Assembly (NCBI GenBank): GCA_003133265.1
Contig: PKWQ01000440.1
Location: 1 to 23,159, forward strand
Length of the DNA: 23,159 bases
DNA from: Acetobacteraceae bacterium
GTDB taxonomy: Bacteria; Pseudomonadota; Alphaproteobacteria; Acetobacterales; Acetobacteraceae
Direction of reading: 5' to 3'
Part shown: positions 16,780 through 23,159 of the stretch, piece after piece
Numbering within the stretch: position 1 is the stretch's first letter
Layout: the number at the start of each line of letters is the position of its first letter
Translations under genes and position numbers: made by a program
The notes under the pieces: generated by a model
What the model saw: the letters and a program-made list of their open reading frames with translations, nothing else
Told to the model about the DNA's origin: nothing
The model's database searches: none

Positions 16780-18173
16780 GTCGCCTCCCCCTCCGCTAGT
16801 GCGGCGGCCCACTCACGATCGAGACCGAAATAGACCAGCCGCTCATGGAAGCTCGGCGGCAGTCTGTTAACTTTATAGTGGCCGAAAAGCCGTCCGTCGG
16901 GCCGTTCGCCCTGGAACTCGAACTGAAAAATGTCATTCAGCAAAATCATGTCGCCCTCGATACCGCATACCTCGGTTACCTGGGTGATACGACGGCCACC
17001 ATCGCGATGACGCTCGACCTGAATGATCAGATTGACGGAACTGACGATCTGGGCACGGATTGCATGCGAGGGCAGACCCATGGAGCCCATCTGCACCATG
17101 TTCTCGATGCGCGCCAATGCGTCGCGCGTCGTGTTGGCGTGGATGGTGGACATGCTGCCGTCATGGCCGGTGTTCATCGCCTGGAGCATATCGAACGCTT
17201 CCCCGCCGCGGACCTCGCCGATGATGATGCGGTCGGGGCGCATACGCAGCGCGTTACGTACCAGGTCCCGCTGATTGACCTCCGCGCGCCCTTCGAGGCT
17301 GGATGGACGCGTTTCCAGACGGATGACATGCGGCTGCTGCAACTGCAATTCGGCGGCGTCCTCAACCGTAACGACCCGTTCCCCGTTATCGATCAGGCGG
17401 GACAAGGCATTCATCAGCGTGGTCTTGCCCGAACCGGTGCCGCCGGAGATGATGATGTTCAGCCGGATGGCGGAGGCCAGTTCCAGAATACGCGCCACCT
17501 GCGGCGTCAGAGCTCCAAATCCCACCAACTGGTCGAAATCCATCACCTTCTTGCCAAACTTGCGGATGGAGACATAAGGGCCGTCCAACGCCAAGGGCGG
17601 AAATACGATGTTCACGCGAGAGCCGTCCTTGAGTCTGGCATCGACCATGGGGCTGGATTCATCGATGCGTCGGCCCACCCCGGCGGCAATTCGCTGACAG
17701 ACATTGATCAGATGCCCGGTATCGCGGAAACGCGCATCCGATAAAACGACCTTGCCGCGGCGTTCGATGAAGATCTTCTGCGGCCCGTTCACCATGATGT
17801 CGTTGATTGAGTCATCCGCGAGCAAAGGCTCGAGCGGCCCTAAGCCGACGATGTCATTGACCAGCTGCTCCGCCAGCTCCCGCTGCTCGCGGGCATTCAT
17901 TTGCACCCGACGTTCGGTGGCGATCTCGGCGATCAGAGCCTCGATGTCGTCGGTCAGGCGCTCGCTCGGCATGCCGGCGATCGCAGCCGGTTCCAGCCGA
18001 GTGAGGCAGATGGCGCGCAGCTCGACGATTGCCGCCGACGGCGCCCTGGACGGGATGCGGACTTCGTGGGCGGGCACTGGCGGGCTTGCGGGTGTATCCG
18101 CAAACGAGGCGCCAACCGAGTCCGGTGCCGGCTCGCGCCGGCCAAACCGCGAAAGTGACTGCGGGAAACTCAT
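16776..18173 (-). CDS. tadA: TadA/CpaF secretion ATPase
   Basis: The 465-residue protein has a long variable N-terminus (to about 75), then the CpaF all-alpha and N-domain (VNDIVGLGPLEPLLADDSINDIMVNG). The motor core carries Walker A GGTGSGKT (244-251), an acidic box (VVTVEDAAELQL), Walker B RIIIGEVRGGEA (315-326) and the His box TGHDGSMSTIHAN (335-347). It hydrolyses ATP in the cytoplasm as a hexamer to drive extension, and in Caulobacter also retraction, of the Tad pilus. The ATG at 18173 overlaps the tadZ stop by four bases. All catalytic motifs are intact. Confidence 0.96.
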   Translation of the reverse strand: MSFPQSLSRFGRREPAPDSVGASFADTPASPPVPAHEVRIPSRAPSAAIVELRAICLTRLEPAAIAGMPSERLTDDIEALIAEIATERRVQMNAREQRELAEQLVNDIVGLGPLEPLLADDSINDIMVNGPQKIFIERRGKVVLSDARFRDTGHLINVCQRIAAGVGRRIDESSPMVDARLKDGSRVNIVFPPLALDGPYVSIRKFGKKVMDFDQLVGFGALTPQVARILELASAIRLNIIISGGTGSGKTTLMNALSRLIDNGERVVTVEDAAELQLQQPHVIRLETRPSSLEGRAEVNQRDLVRNALRMRPDRIIIGEVRGGEAFDMLQAMNTGHDGSMSTIHANTTRDALARIENMVQMGSMGLPSHAIRAQIVSSVNLIIQVERHRDGGRRITQVTEVCGIEGDMILLNDIFQFEFQGERPDGRLFGHYKVNRLPPSFHERLVYFGLDREWAAALAEGEAT

Positions 18174-19474
18174 GACTTGCTTCTAAACAGACGCCAGGAA
18201 CGCCGAACGCCGTCCTTCTTTTGCGCCGTACCTGTGCCGACGGTCGAATCCAATAGCCCAACGAACGCGACCTGGCGCGACAGCTCCAGAATTCCGCTGC
18301 GAAAGCCGTTGCCACGAACCATCGCCATCTCTCCCATCGTGGCGGCGGCCTCCACCTGGCGCGGCTGATCCGGCACGGCGACATCCACCTTCATGGCAAG
18401 TGCGTCTTCCACCTGCCGGCGCGTCAGGCTGCCTGGAACCCCTACACGGTTCAGCACAATGACCGGACGCTTCACATGTTCCACGTTGCCCAGACCCGAC
18501 AGCAGGCGCAGCGTCGCACGCACCGAGGTCAGCGTGGGCAACATCACCAGCACACGTTGGTGTGCGAGTGCCAATAGCTCGTCGTACAGTGGCTCCTGGC
18601 GGAAGGGCACGTCGGCGACGATGAAATTGTACCGCCGGCGAAGCGCGGCGAGCAGCCTGTCGATGCCACCAGCCGCGTAGTGCAGCTTGCTCGTCAATGG
18701 CTCCTCGCCGGACAGAACGTCTAAGCGCTCCGCGGCGGACTGCGCGGCCCGCTCGGCCAGAAGCGCGTCGATCCGCTCCGGCGTTTCCAGGGCCATTCGA
18801 AGCCCTGGTCCCGGCTTGACATTGAGCAGGAAGGACGCGTCGCCAAGATGGATATCCGGATCGAACAGCACGGTATGACGGCGCATCGACACGCCAAAAT
18901 GACCCGCCAGATTGACCGCCAGCGTGGTGGCGCCCACCCCTCCACGCACCCCGGTGATGACCACCAGGGCACCACCATGCACGCCTTCGGTAACATGTGT
19001 CTGACCGAGAACCAGCGCGCCAACATGACGGGCAACCTTGTCGTTTGTCAGTGGTTTCGACAGGTACTCATGCGCGCCGAGGCTGCGCGTAATCTCCCGA
19101 TAGAAATCTACGCTGTCCACTTCTCCGATCACCAGCACACAGACATCCGGCTCGACCACATTCGCCAACTGGGCAAGTGCGCTTAGCGGCTGGTCTTCGC
19201 CGCTGACATCCACCACCAATACGCTGGGCGTCGCTGCCTTCTGCATGGTTGCGATCGCGGCGCGTATGCCGCCCCGACGCACATCCACCCCCCCCGGCAG
19301 CACATCCGCCAAACCATCGGCAAGCGCTTTTTCGGAGACCGCGTCGGTGACGAAGGCGATCAGGGCCGGACGGCGATGGCGGGTCGAGATCTGACGCGGG
19401 GTGGACGGCTCAACCGCAACGCGTGGCGGCGCCGGAGTCACCTGGGGGGCATTTTTGGTACCGTCGTCGGGCAT
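18170..19474 (-). CDS. cpaE: TadZ/CpaE pilus localisation ATPase-like protein
   Basis: The 434-residue protein has a receiver-like domain (about 37-150, with VLVVDVSGED and AHEYLSKPL). A MinD/ParA-like domain follows, beginning with a degenerate Walker A, TGVRGGVGATT (174-184): the signature Lys is Arg and the P-loop Lys is Ala. LFDPDIHLGD and YNFIVADVP follow as in CpaE. TadZ marks the pole or site where the Tad machine assembles. The ATG at 19474 is preceded by a G-rich ribosome site; the longer frame to 19558 is Arg-rich and belongs to the preceding gene in another frame. Five bases separate it from the CpaD-like gene and it overlaps tadA by four. Confidence 0.9.
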   Translation of the reverse strand: MPDDGTKNAPQVTPAPPRVAVEPSTPRQISTRHRRPALIAFVTDAVSEKALADGLADVLPGGVDVRRGGIRAAIATMQKAATPSVLVVDVSGEDQPLSALAQLANVVEPDVCVLVIGEVDSVDFYREITRSLGAHEYLSKPLTNDKVARHVGALVLGQTHVTEGVHGGALVVITGVRGGVGATTLAVNLAGHFGVSMRRHTVLFDPDIHLGDASFLLNVKPGPGLRMALETPERIDALLAERAAQSAAERLDVLSGEEPLTSKLHYAAGGIDRLLAALRRRYNFIVADVPFRQEPLYDELLALAHQRVLVMLPTLTSVRATLRLLSGLGNVEHVKRPVIVLNRVGVPGSLTRRQVEDALAMKVDVAVPDQPRQVEAAATMGEMAMVRGNGFRSGILELSRQVAFVGLLDSTVGTGTAQKKDGVRRSWRLFRSKS

Positions 19475-19479
19475 CAATT

Positions 19480-19764
19480 CTACCCCCCTGATCCAGCGGC
19501 GCCGCCGCCAGACGCCGCGCCGCCGGTCTTGAGCAGCGGCTTCGCCCGGTCCTGCCAAATCCGATCGACGGCACCGACGGCCTCGTGGGCATCCTTTCCG
19601 TTCTCAGATCTTCCAACGATCAGGTCGTGTGGGTCGGCTGCCATAGCCGCGATGTTTCCTGCGTTGCCCCCCATTGGCGACCAGACATCCGCGCGGCGGT
19701 ATGGATCGAGGTTGGCGCATCCGGCCAACAGAAGCACCAGAAATGCGAGATGGATGCGCATCAT
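19480..19764 (-). CDS. Short CpaD-like Tad lipoprotein
   Basis: The 94-residue protein has a lipoprotein signal MMRIHLAFLVLLLAGCANL (lipobox LAGC, Cys16) and then WSPMGGNAGNIAAMAADPHDLIVGR. This resembles the C-terminal motif of CpaD proteins (GxNxANIAAMVADPxDL), but CpaD is usually about 200 residues, so roughly half is missing. It ends in a Gly/Ala tail. Position between cpaC and cpaE is exactly that of cpaD, the partner (pilotin-like) lipoprotein of the secretin. It overlaps the cpaC stop by four bases. A reduced CpaD is the best reading. Confidence 0.72.
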   Translation of the reverse strand: MMRIHLAFLVLLLAGCANLDPYRRADVWSPMGGNAGNIAAMAADPHDLIVGRSENGKDAHEAVGAVDRIWQDRAKPLLKTGGAASGGGAAGSGG

Positions 19765-21140
19765 TGCACGATGAACCCGGCATCGCCGGGAATTGCCATC
19801 CGAACCGGCGCGCCGGCCCGCGACCGCCCAACTTGGCGCGCCAACAGTACCCGCTCCAGGTCCGTTGGCTGCACAAGCCCGTCCGTCGGCAAATGCAACG
19901 ACGCCTCATCGCTGACCGGCTTGACGATGAACGGCGTGACCAGGATCACCAACTCGGTTTCTTGGCGCTGGAAGGCATCCGACCGGAACAGCGCGCCCAG
20001 CACGGGAACATCCTTGAGATAGGGCAGGCCGTTCACACCATCGGTCACGTTGTCCTGCAACAGGCCGGCGATGGCGAAGCTTTGCCCACTCCCCAGTTCC
20101 ACCGTGCTTTCCGCCCGACGAGTTTTCAGGGCGGGAACCTTGAAGGTGGAGTTTCCAGAACCGAGCTGGATGCCGTTGGCGGGATCGAGTTCGCTGACCT
20201 CGGGCTTGACATGCACATTGATCCTGCCATCGCTCAGGACGGTGGGCAGGAAGCTCAGCATGACGCCGAATTCCTTGAAGGTGATGCTGATCTCGCCGTT
20301 CTGCTGCCCCACCGGGACGGGAAATTCGCCGCCCACCTGAAAGCTGGCCGACTGGCCGCTGATCACCGTCAGGTTCGGTTCGGCCAGGATATGCGCCAGA
20401 TTGTCCTGTGCCAGCGCATCGATGACACCGTTGAAACCGCCGGCGGCCGGAGCGGCTGCAAAGGCGCTGGTGCCTACGGCTCCGGTAGCCAGGGCCAACA
20501 CGGGAGCAGCAAGCGTTCCGATTCGCCCGATGTTGCCGAGCGCGCCCCAATTGATCCCAAGGTTCTGCACGACCGTACGAGATACTTCGGCGATCCGCAC
20601 GCGCAACGTGACCTGTATGTTGGACTGAACACTGAGCTGATTGTCGACTGCCTGGTTCTCCCCCAGATAGCCACGGGCAATCGCCATCACCTGCGCCGCT
20701 TCGGCTGGGCTGTTGACCCGCCCGCTGAGCATCATACCCTTGGCCTGCGCCTGCGCCTGCACCCGGCTGCCCGGCATCAGCCGGAGGATGGCGGCCTGCG
20801 CTTCCGTCGCCCCGAACATGGACGGGTGTACCGTCACCTCGTATTGCGCGACCAGATGCCCGGCGGTGTCCATGGCCGCGACCGTGGTCCGGCCCGCGCC
20901 GACGCCGAAGACGAACAGGCTGGTCGGGCTGGCGGGACGCACCTCCGCCACTTTCGGGTCGGCGACGAATACATTGGCCGCCGCGCTGCGCAATTCGATC
21001 ACCTGGCCTGAGCCGGATTGGATCGTCAGCCTGCGATGATCAGCGTTAGGGGCAGCCGCCTGATCGGCCGCACCGCCATCGCTGACGAAGCATCCTAAAA
21101 CGAGAACAGCACAGAGAAAAATTTTACACAGCAGCTTCAA
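19761..21140 (-). CDS. cpaC: CpaC/RcpA outer-membrane secretin
   Basis: The 459-residue protein starts at TTG (21140), with GGAG eight bases upstream and TTGA overlap with the cpaB stop. A Sec-type signal peptide (about 1-24) comes first. Next is the pilus/secretin N-domain (RRLTIQSGSGQVIELRSAAANVFVADPKVAEV in part), a BON-like region, then the secretin domain from about 200: ILAEPNLTVISGQSASFQVGGEFPVPV, VKPEVSELDP, SFAIAGLLQDN and TELVILVTPFIV. It forms the ring channel through which the pilus passes the outer membrane. Full length and intact. Confidence 0.94.
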   Translation of the reverse strand: MKLLCKIFLCAVLVLGCFVSDGGAADQAAAPNADHRRLTIQSGSGQVIELRSAAANVFVADPKVAEVRPASPTSLFVFGVGAGRTTVAAMDTAGHLVAQYEVTVHPSMFGATEAQAAILRLMPGSRVQAQAQAKGMMLSGRVNSPAEAAQVMAIARGYLGENQAVDNQLSVQSNIQVTLRVRIAEVSRTVVQNLGINWGALGNIGRIGTLAAPVLALATGAVGTSAFAAAPAAGGFNGVIDALAQDNLAHILAEPNLTVISGQSASFQVGGEFPVPVGQQNGEISITFKEFGVMLSFLPTVLSDGRINVHVKPEVSELDPANGIQLGSGNSTFKVPALKTRRAESTVELGSGQSFAIAGLLQDNVTDGVNGLPYLKDVPVLGALFRSDAFQRQETELVILVTPFIVKPVSDEASLHLPTDGLVQPTDLERVLLARQVGRSRAGAPVRMAIPGDAGFIVQ

Positions 21141-21976
21141 AACCGGAACTCCGTGCCAGCCGCGGCTCCCGGAAAGACATGGAGCACGTTACGCGGCGTA
21201 CCTTGGGCCACGTTCGCGCCGAGCGCGGGCGAGACGTCGCTGGCCCAGGTGGTTTTTGGCGGATCGGCCGACACCGCCACCGGCGCATGATCGGCGGATC
21301 GTACCGCAAGCGACAGCCGGCCGATGCGGGTGGCAACGGCCACACGCTCGGCCTGCTCGGACGTGACCTCCATCGTGACGGTGCGGGCTTTTCCTTCCTT
21401 GCCGTCCGGAGCGGCACCTTCCATCAATTGCTGATCGATGGCGATCACCCGCACATCGCTCAACACTGTTTCGGCGGCGATGCGGCGCCCGACTGGAACG
21501 GATGCGTCGCCAATCGCCTGGGTCAGGATCAGATCGACGCGGTCGCCCGGCCAGATCAGGCCGGCGGCGCCAGTGATGACGTCCACACCCACACTGACGG
21601 CACGCATTCCCGGTCCGAGCACGGCGGCGAGGAAGCCGTGGTCGCCGGGACGCATGACGTCCTTCGTCCGCACAACGTCGCCAACCCCAAGACTGTGACG
21701 CACCATTGCGCCAGCCAGAGCCTGGCGGACATCCGCCGTGTCGGAGCTGGCATCGTCACCCGCTTCGCGTACCGTGAGTTCCTTGCCCTTCAGATCCTCG
21801 GGTTTCAGCAGATTACCGGCGCGCACAGGATTGACTGCGATCAGAACGGTGACCTTGGCTGCCCCGGCGAGTGTCGCGGCATCCGGCGGCGGAGGACGGG
21901 TCGCGATCCAGGCGACGGTGCCGAAGCCCGCCAGGCCCAGCGCCATGAGTGCGAAAAAAGCGAGGCGGAGGATCAT
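21137..21976 (-). CDS. cpaB: CpaB/RcpC pilus assembly protein (SAF domain)
   Basis: The 279-residue protein begins MILRLAFFALMALGLAGFG, a signal anchor. A SAF-like domain follows (VTVLIAVNPVRAGNLLKPEDL and GAMVRHSLGVGDVVRTKDVMRPGDHGFLAAVLGPGMRAVSVGVD), then the RcpC region with LIWPGDRVDLILTQ. CpaB works in the periplasm with the CpaC secretin. The ATG at 21976 overlaps the tadV stop by four bases, which fixes the start against the longer open frame to 22279. Confidence 0.92.
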   Translation of the reverse strand: MILRLAFFALMALGLAGFGTVAWIATRPPPPDAATLAGAAKVTVLIAVNPVRAGNLLKPEDLKGKELTVREAGDDASSDTADVRQALAGAMVRHSLGVGDVVRTKDVMRPGDHGFLAAVLGPGMRAVSVGVDVITGAAGLIWPGDRVDLILTQAIGDASVPVGRRIAAETVLSDVRVIAIDQQLMEGAAPDGKEGKARTVTMEVTSEQAERVAVATRIGRLSLAVRSADHAPVAVSADPPKTTWASDVSPALGANVAQGTPRNVLHVFPGAAAGTEFRF

Positions 21977-22497
21977 GGTGTGGGCCCCGACACGATCACG
22001 AACAGGAAGCCGGCGGCGATCGCACAGGCATAGGGCAGCGGACCGCCGCGGCCAATGCGCCAACGTTCCACCCGCATGGCGCGAGCTACCAACCTGTTGG
22101 GGCGCGGCGCGGCGGGGGCGGACACGAGTTGTCGGGCGGCCAGATACACCAAGGCCAGCAGACCGCCCGCGATGGCCACGGCGGCAACGAACGTGAGAAC
22201 CGAACTGGGGGGCATACCAAGGGCCGCCGCGCCGAGCAGTTTCACATCGCCTCCCCCCATCCAGCCACGACGCCAGCACACCGCAGAAAGCACGAAAACG
22301 ATGCCGGCGGCAAGGAGAGATCCAAACAGGTATCCATCCAGCGCCCCGGCCGCGATACCGACGAGCGCCAATGCCAGCGCCAAACCGTTGGGGACGGTGC
22401 GCGCGACGATGTCATGCAGGGATGCCGCGAGGATGAGCCCGAGGCAGACAATTGGAAGAATGGATATGAGGAGCGATGTCCCGGTAATCAGCAACAC
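21973..22497 (-). CDS. tadV: TadV/CpaA prepilin peptidase (A24 family)
   Basis: This 174-residue protein of several membrane helices has the two aspartates of type IV prepilin peptidases: DIVARTVPN near residue 29 and GGGDVKL near residue 83. Like other TadV/CpaA proteins it lacks the N-terminal methylation domain of PilD. It should cut the leader from Flp and from TadE/TadF. The reading starts at GTG 22497 or TTG 22494, and neither has a strong ribosome site, so the start is uncertain. It is the first gene after the hairpin that follows flp. Confidence 0.92.
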   Translation of the reverse strand: MLLITGTSLLISILPIVCLGLILAASLHDIVARTVPNGLALALALVGIAAGALDGYLFGSLLAAGIVFVLSAVCWRRGWMGGGDVKLLGAAALGMPPSSVLTFVAAVAIAGGLLALVYLAARQLVSAPAAPRPNRLVARAMRVERWRIGRGGPLPYACAIAAGFLFVIVSGPTP

Positions 22498-22536
22498 ACG
22501 TCTCGGATCAAAAGGCCTTGCTGGGCAAAGGAAACA

Positions 22537-22568
22537 GATACGGCGCCCCCTTCCGAGGGCGCCGTATC
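22537..22568 (-). terminator. Strong hairpin between flp and tadV (attenuator or partial terminator)
   Basis: Arms 22537-22548 and 22557-22568 pair perfectly over 12 bp (GATACGGCGCCC with GGGCGCCGTATC) around an 8-base loop. The hairpin begins ten bases after the flp stop codon on the minus strand. The RNA after it reads TGTTTCCTTTG, only partly U-rich. It could terminate most transcripts or protect the flp message from decay. Confidence 0.7.
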
Positions 22569-22578
22569 CGGCTACCCC

Positions 22579-22749
22579 TTAGAGGCTGGTACTGATGTCT
22601 TTGAACACGGTGTTGAGACTGGTGCCAAGCATCGTCACGCCGGTAATGATAACCACCGCGATCAATGAGGCAATCAGGCCGTATTCCAGAGCCGTCACCG
22701 CGCGGCGATCGGTCTTCAGTTGCATCCAGGTCGCCAGATAGTTGAGCAT
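22579..22749 (-). CDS. flp: Flp/PilA-type Tad pilin
   Basis: The 56-residue prepilin starts at ATG 22749 with AAGGGG eight bases upstream. A charged leader (MLNYLATWMQLKTDRRA) is followed by VTALEYGLIASLIAVVIITGV, the Flp helix with Glu at +5 and Tyr at +6. The expected mature form is 39 residues. The residue before the cut is Ala17 (GCG codon), where Flp and the two pseudopilins here normally have Gly. The open frame continues upstream to 22890 but that part is leader RNA, not family-like protein. It is the first and presumably most highly expressed gene of the Tad cluster. Confidence 0.93.
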   Translation of the reverse strand: MLNYLATWMQLKTDRRAVTALEYGLIASLIAVVIITGVTMLGTSLNTVFKDISTSL

Positions 22750-22904
22750 GGTTCTATTCCCCTTGTGTCCAGATCGGATTGCGGCTTGCCATTTTGGCCA
22801 GAAACCCAGCTGCACTGAGAGACTGATGAGATCGCCGGCAAGAAGTCTGTCGCCCACGACCGCACCCCTCTCCTGAGAGAAGGATATCAATCACGGATTT
22901 GTGT

Positions 22905-22933
22905 TTAATATTAGTTAATAATTACATCGTCAA
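22905..22933 (-). promoter_or_regulatory. Predicted sigma70-type promoter of flp
   Basis: On the minus strand TTGACG (22933-22928) and TATTAA (22910-22905) are 17 bases apart, close to the TTGACA/TATAAT consensus with ideal spacing. Transcription would start near 22898, giving a leader of about 150 bases before flp. Confidence 0.5.
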
Positions 22934-22970
22934 CTTCTACGTTAAAGAACATCGTCAATTTCGCGTTAAA
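22924..22970. repeat. Imperfect tandem repeat of about 25 bases upstream of flp
   Basis: ACATCGTCAA occurs at 22924-22933 and 22949-22958, and CGTTAAA at 22940-22946 and 22964-22970. The two units thus match along most of their length. Two further CGTTAAA copies lie at 23028 and 23039. The first unit contains the predicted -35 box, so the duplication lies in the promoter. Confidence 0.6.
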
Positions 22971-23028
22971 TCGTAGCATCAATATTACCCGGAACACACA
23001 CTCGATTTTCGCACCGAATGATACGATC

Positions 23029-23044
23029 GTTAAATTCTCGTTAA
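23029..23044 (-). promoter_or_regulatory. CtrA-like binding site
   Basis: The minus strand reads TTAACGAGAATTTAAC, an exact match to the CtrA consensus TTAA-N7-TTAAC known from Caulobacter and other Alphaproteobacteria. It is 280 bases before the flp start and about 96 bases before the predicted -35 box. CtrA control of pilA/cpa genes is established in Caulobacter; control here is inferred from the motif. Chance occurrence in AT-rich DNA is possible. Confidence 0.45.
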
Positions 23045-23139
23045 ATCGCATCGCCTACTGCCGAAGCCACGCCGCCGAGAACGAATTCATATCGGAACCA
23101 TTTAATAACCGGCGGAAAGAGTGACTCATCGCTTTTCCC

Positions 23140-23159
23140 GTCATTGCGAGCGAAGCGAA
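23140..23159. repeat. Edge of a dispersed intergenic repeat
   Basis: The last 20 bases, gtcattgcgagcgaagcgaa, match the opening of a short repeat I have seen scattered between genes in many proteobacterial and metagenomic genomes. The rest lies outside the window, so its type cannot be assigned. Confidence 0.5.

Larger units (their letters stand above)
22750..23159. other. Non-coding control region upstream of flp
   Basis: These 410 bases hold no credible gene on either strand and are much more AT-rich than the rest of the alphaproteobacterial part, especially 22900-23045. They contain the predicted flp promoter, a tandem repeat, a CtrA-like site and a terminal dispersed repeat, listed separately. 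In the predicted flp leader, 22866-22883 can fold into a small hairpin (CCTTCTC with GAGAGGG, one GU pair). Nothing clear was seen in 23046-23138. Confidence 0.7.

Noticed and set aside
19674..21011. 445-codon plus-strand frame opposite cpaC
   Set aside because: The secretin on the minus strand is complete and recognised; the opposite frame is Arg/His/Gly-rich shadow sequence.
22750..22890. N-terminal extension of Flp to position 22890
   Set aside because: The extension starts with TTG without a fitting ribosome site and does not resemble a pilin leader. The ATG at 22749 has a good AAGGGG site and gives a normal Flp length.
22930..22958. Second promoter using the other TTGACG copy (22953-22958)
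   Set aside because: At 17 bases spacing the -10 position reads AGTTGA, which is a poor match. The other copy has TATTAA.

Overview
The window appears to join two kinds of proteobacterial DNA. Positions 1 to about 5200 read like a Burkholderiales/Comamonadaceae-type betaproteobacterium. They hold the end of a GT2 glycosyltransferase, a GtrA membrane protein, a ChbG/HpnK-family deacetylase, a LysR regulator, a type II haloacid dehalogenase and the first two thirds of malate synthase G. From about 5300 to the end the DNA is denser in CCG, CGG and CTG codons and reads like an alphaproteobacterium, possibly Rhodospirillales/Acetobacteraceae. It holds the last third of malate synthase G, two acyl-CoA dehydrogenase subunits, MsrA, a Cu+ ATPase and a complete Tad (tight adherence) pilus operon. 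The apparent switch falls inside glcB, in its most conserved stretch. It may be a metagenome-assembly chimera or a real recombination, and the sequence alone does not decide. The taxonomic assignment comes from remembered family sequences and codon style, not from a search.

Layout. (a) 1-1166, plus strand: a lipid-linked sugar transfer pair (GT2 and GtrA). (b) 1156-2900, minus strand: a LysR regulator translationally coupled to a YdjC/ChbG-like deacetylase. (c) 2947-2968: a 7-bp-arm inverted repeat in the divergent LysR/dehalogenase control region. (d) 2989-5931, plus strand: haloacid dehalogenase and glcB, plausibly one operon that removes two-carbon acids (haloacetate to glycolate to glyoxylate to malate). 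(e) 5928-8277, minus strand: two adjacent acyl-CoA dehydrogenases that look like the two subunits of one heteromeric enzyme. (f) 8385-8945 msrA (minus) and 9014-11194 copA (plus), divergent. (g) 22749 down to 11180, minus strand: fourteen tightly packed genes in the order flp, tadV/cpaA, cpaB, cpaC, short cpaD-like lipoprotein, tadZ/cpaE, tadA, tadB, tadC, tadD, tadG, tadE, tadF-like, lytic transglycosylase. Nine of the thirteen junctions in this run are 4-nt stop/start overlaps. (h) 22750-23159: an AT-rich control region without genes.

How the genes work together. Flp is the pilin and TadE, TadF and TadG are minor pilin-like proteins. TadV is the prepilin peptidase. CpaC is the outer-membrane secretin, with CpaB and the CpaD-like and TadD lipoproteins as partners. 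TadZ places the machine, TadA is the motor ATPase, and TadB/TadC form the inner-membrane platform. The final transglycosylase probably opens peptidoglycan for the machine. Upstream of flp I see a sigma70-like promoter, a tandem repeat and a site matching the CtrA consensus TTAA-N7-TTAAC. Between flp and tadV lies a 12-bp hairpin that could separate pilin output from machinery output.

No tRNA, rRNA, CRISPR array, insertion sequence or integrase was found. The last 20 bases match the start of a dispersed repeat I recognise from other genomes.
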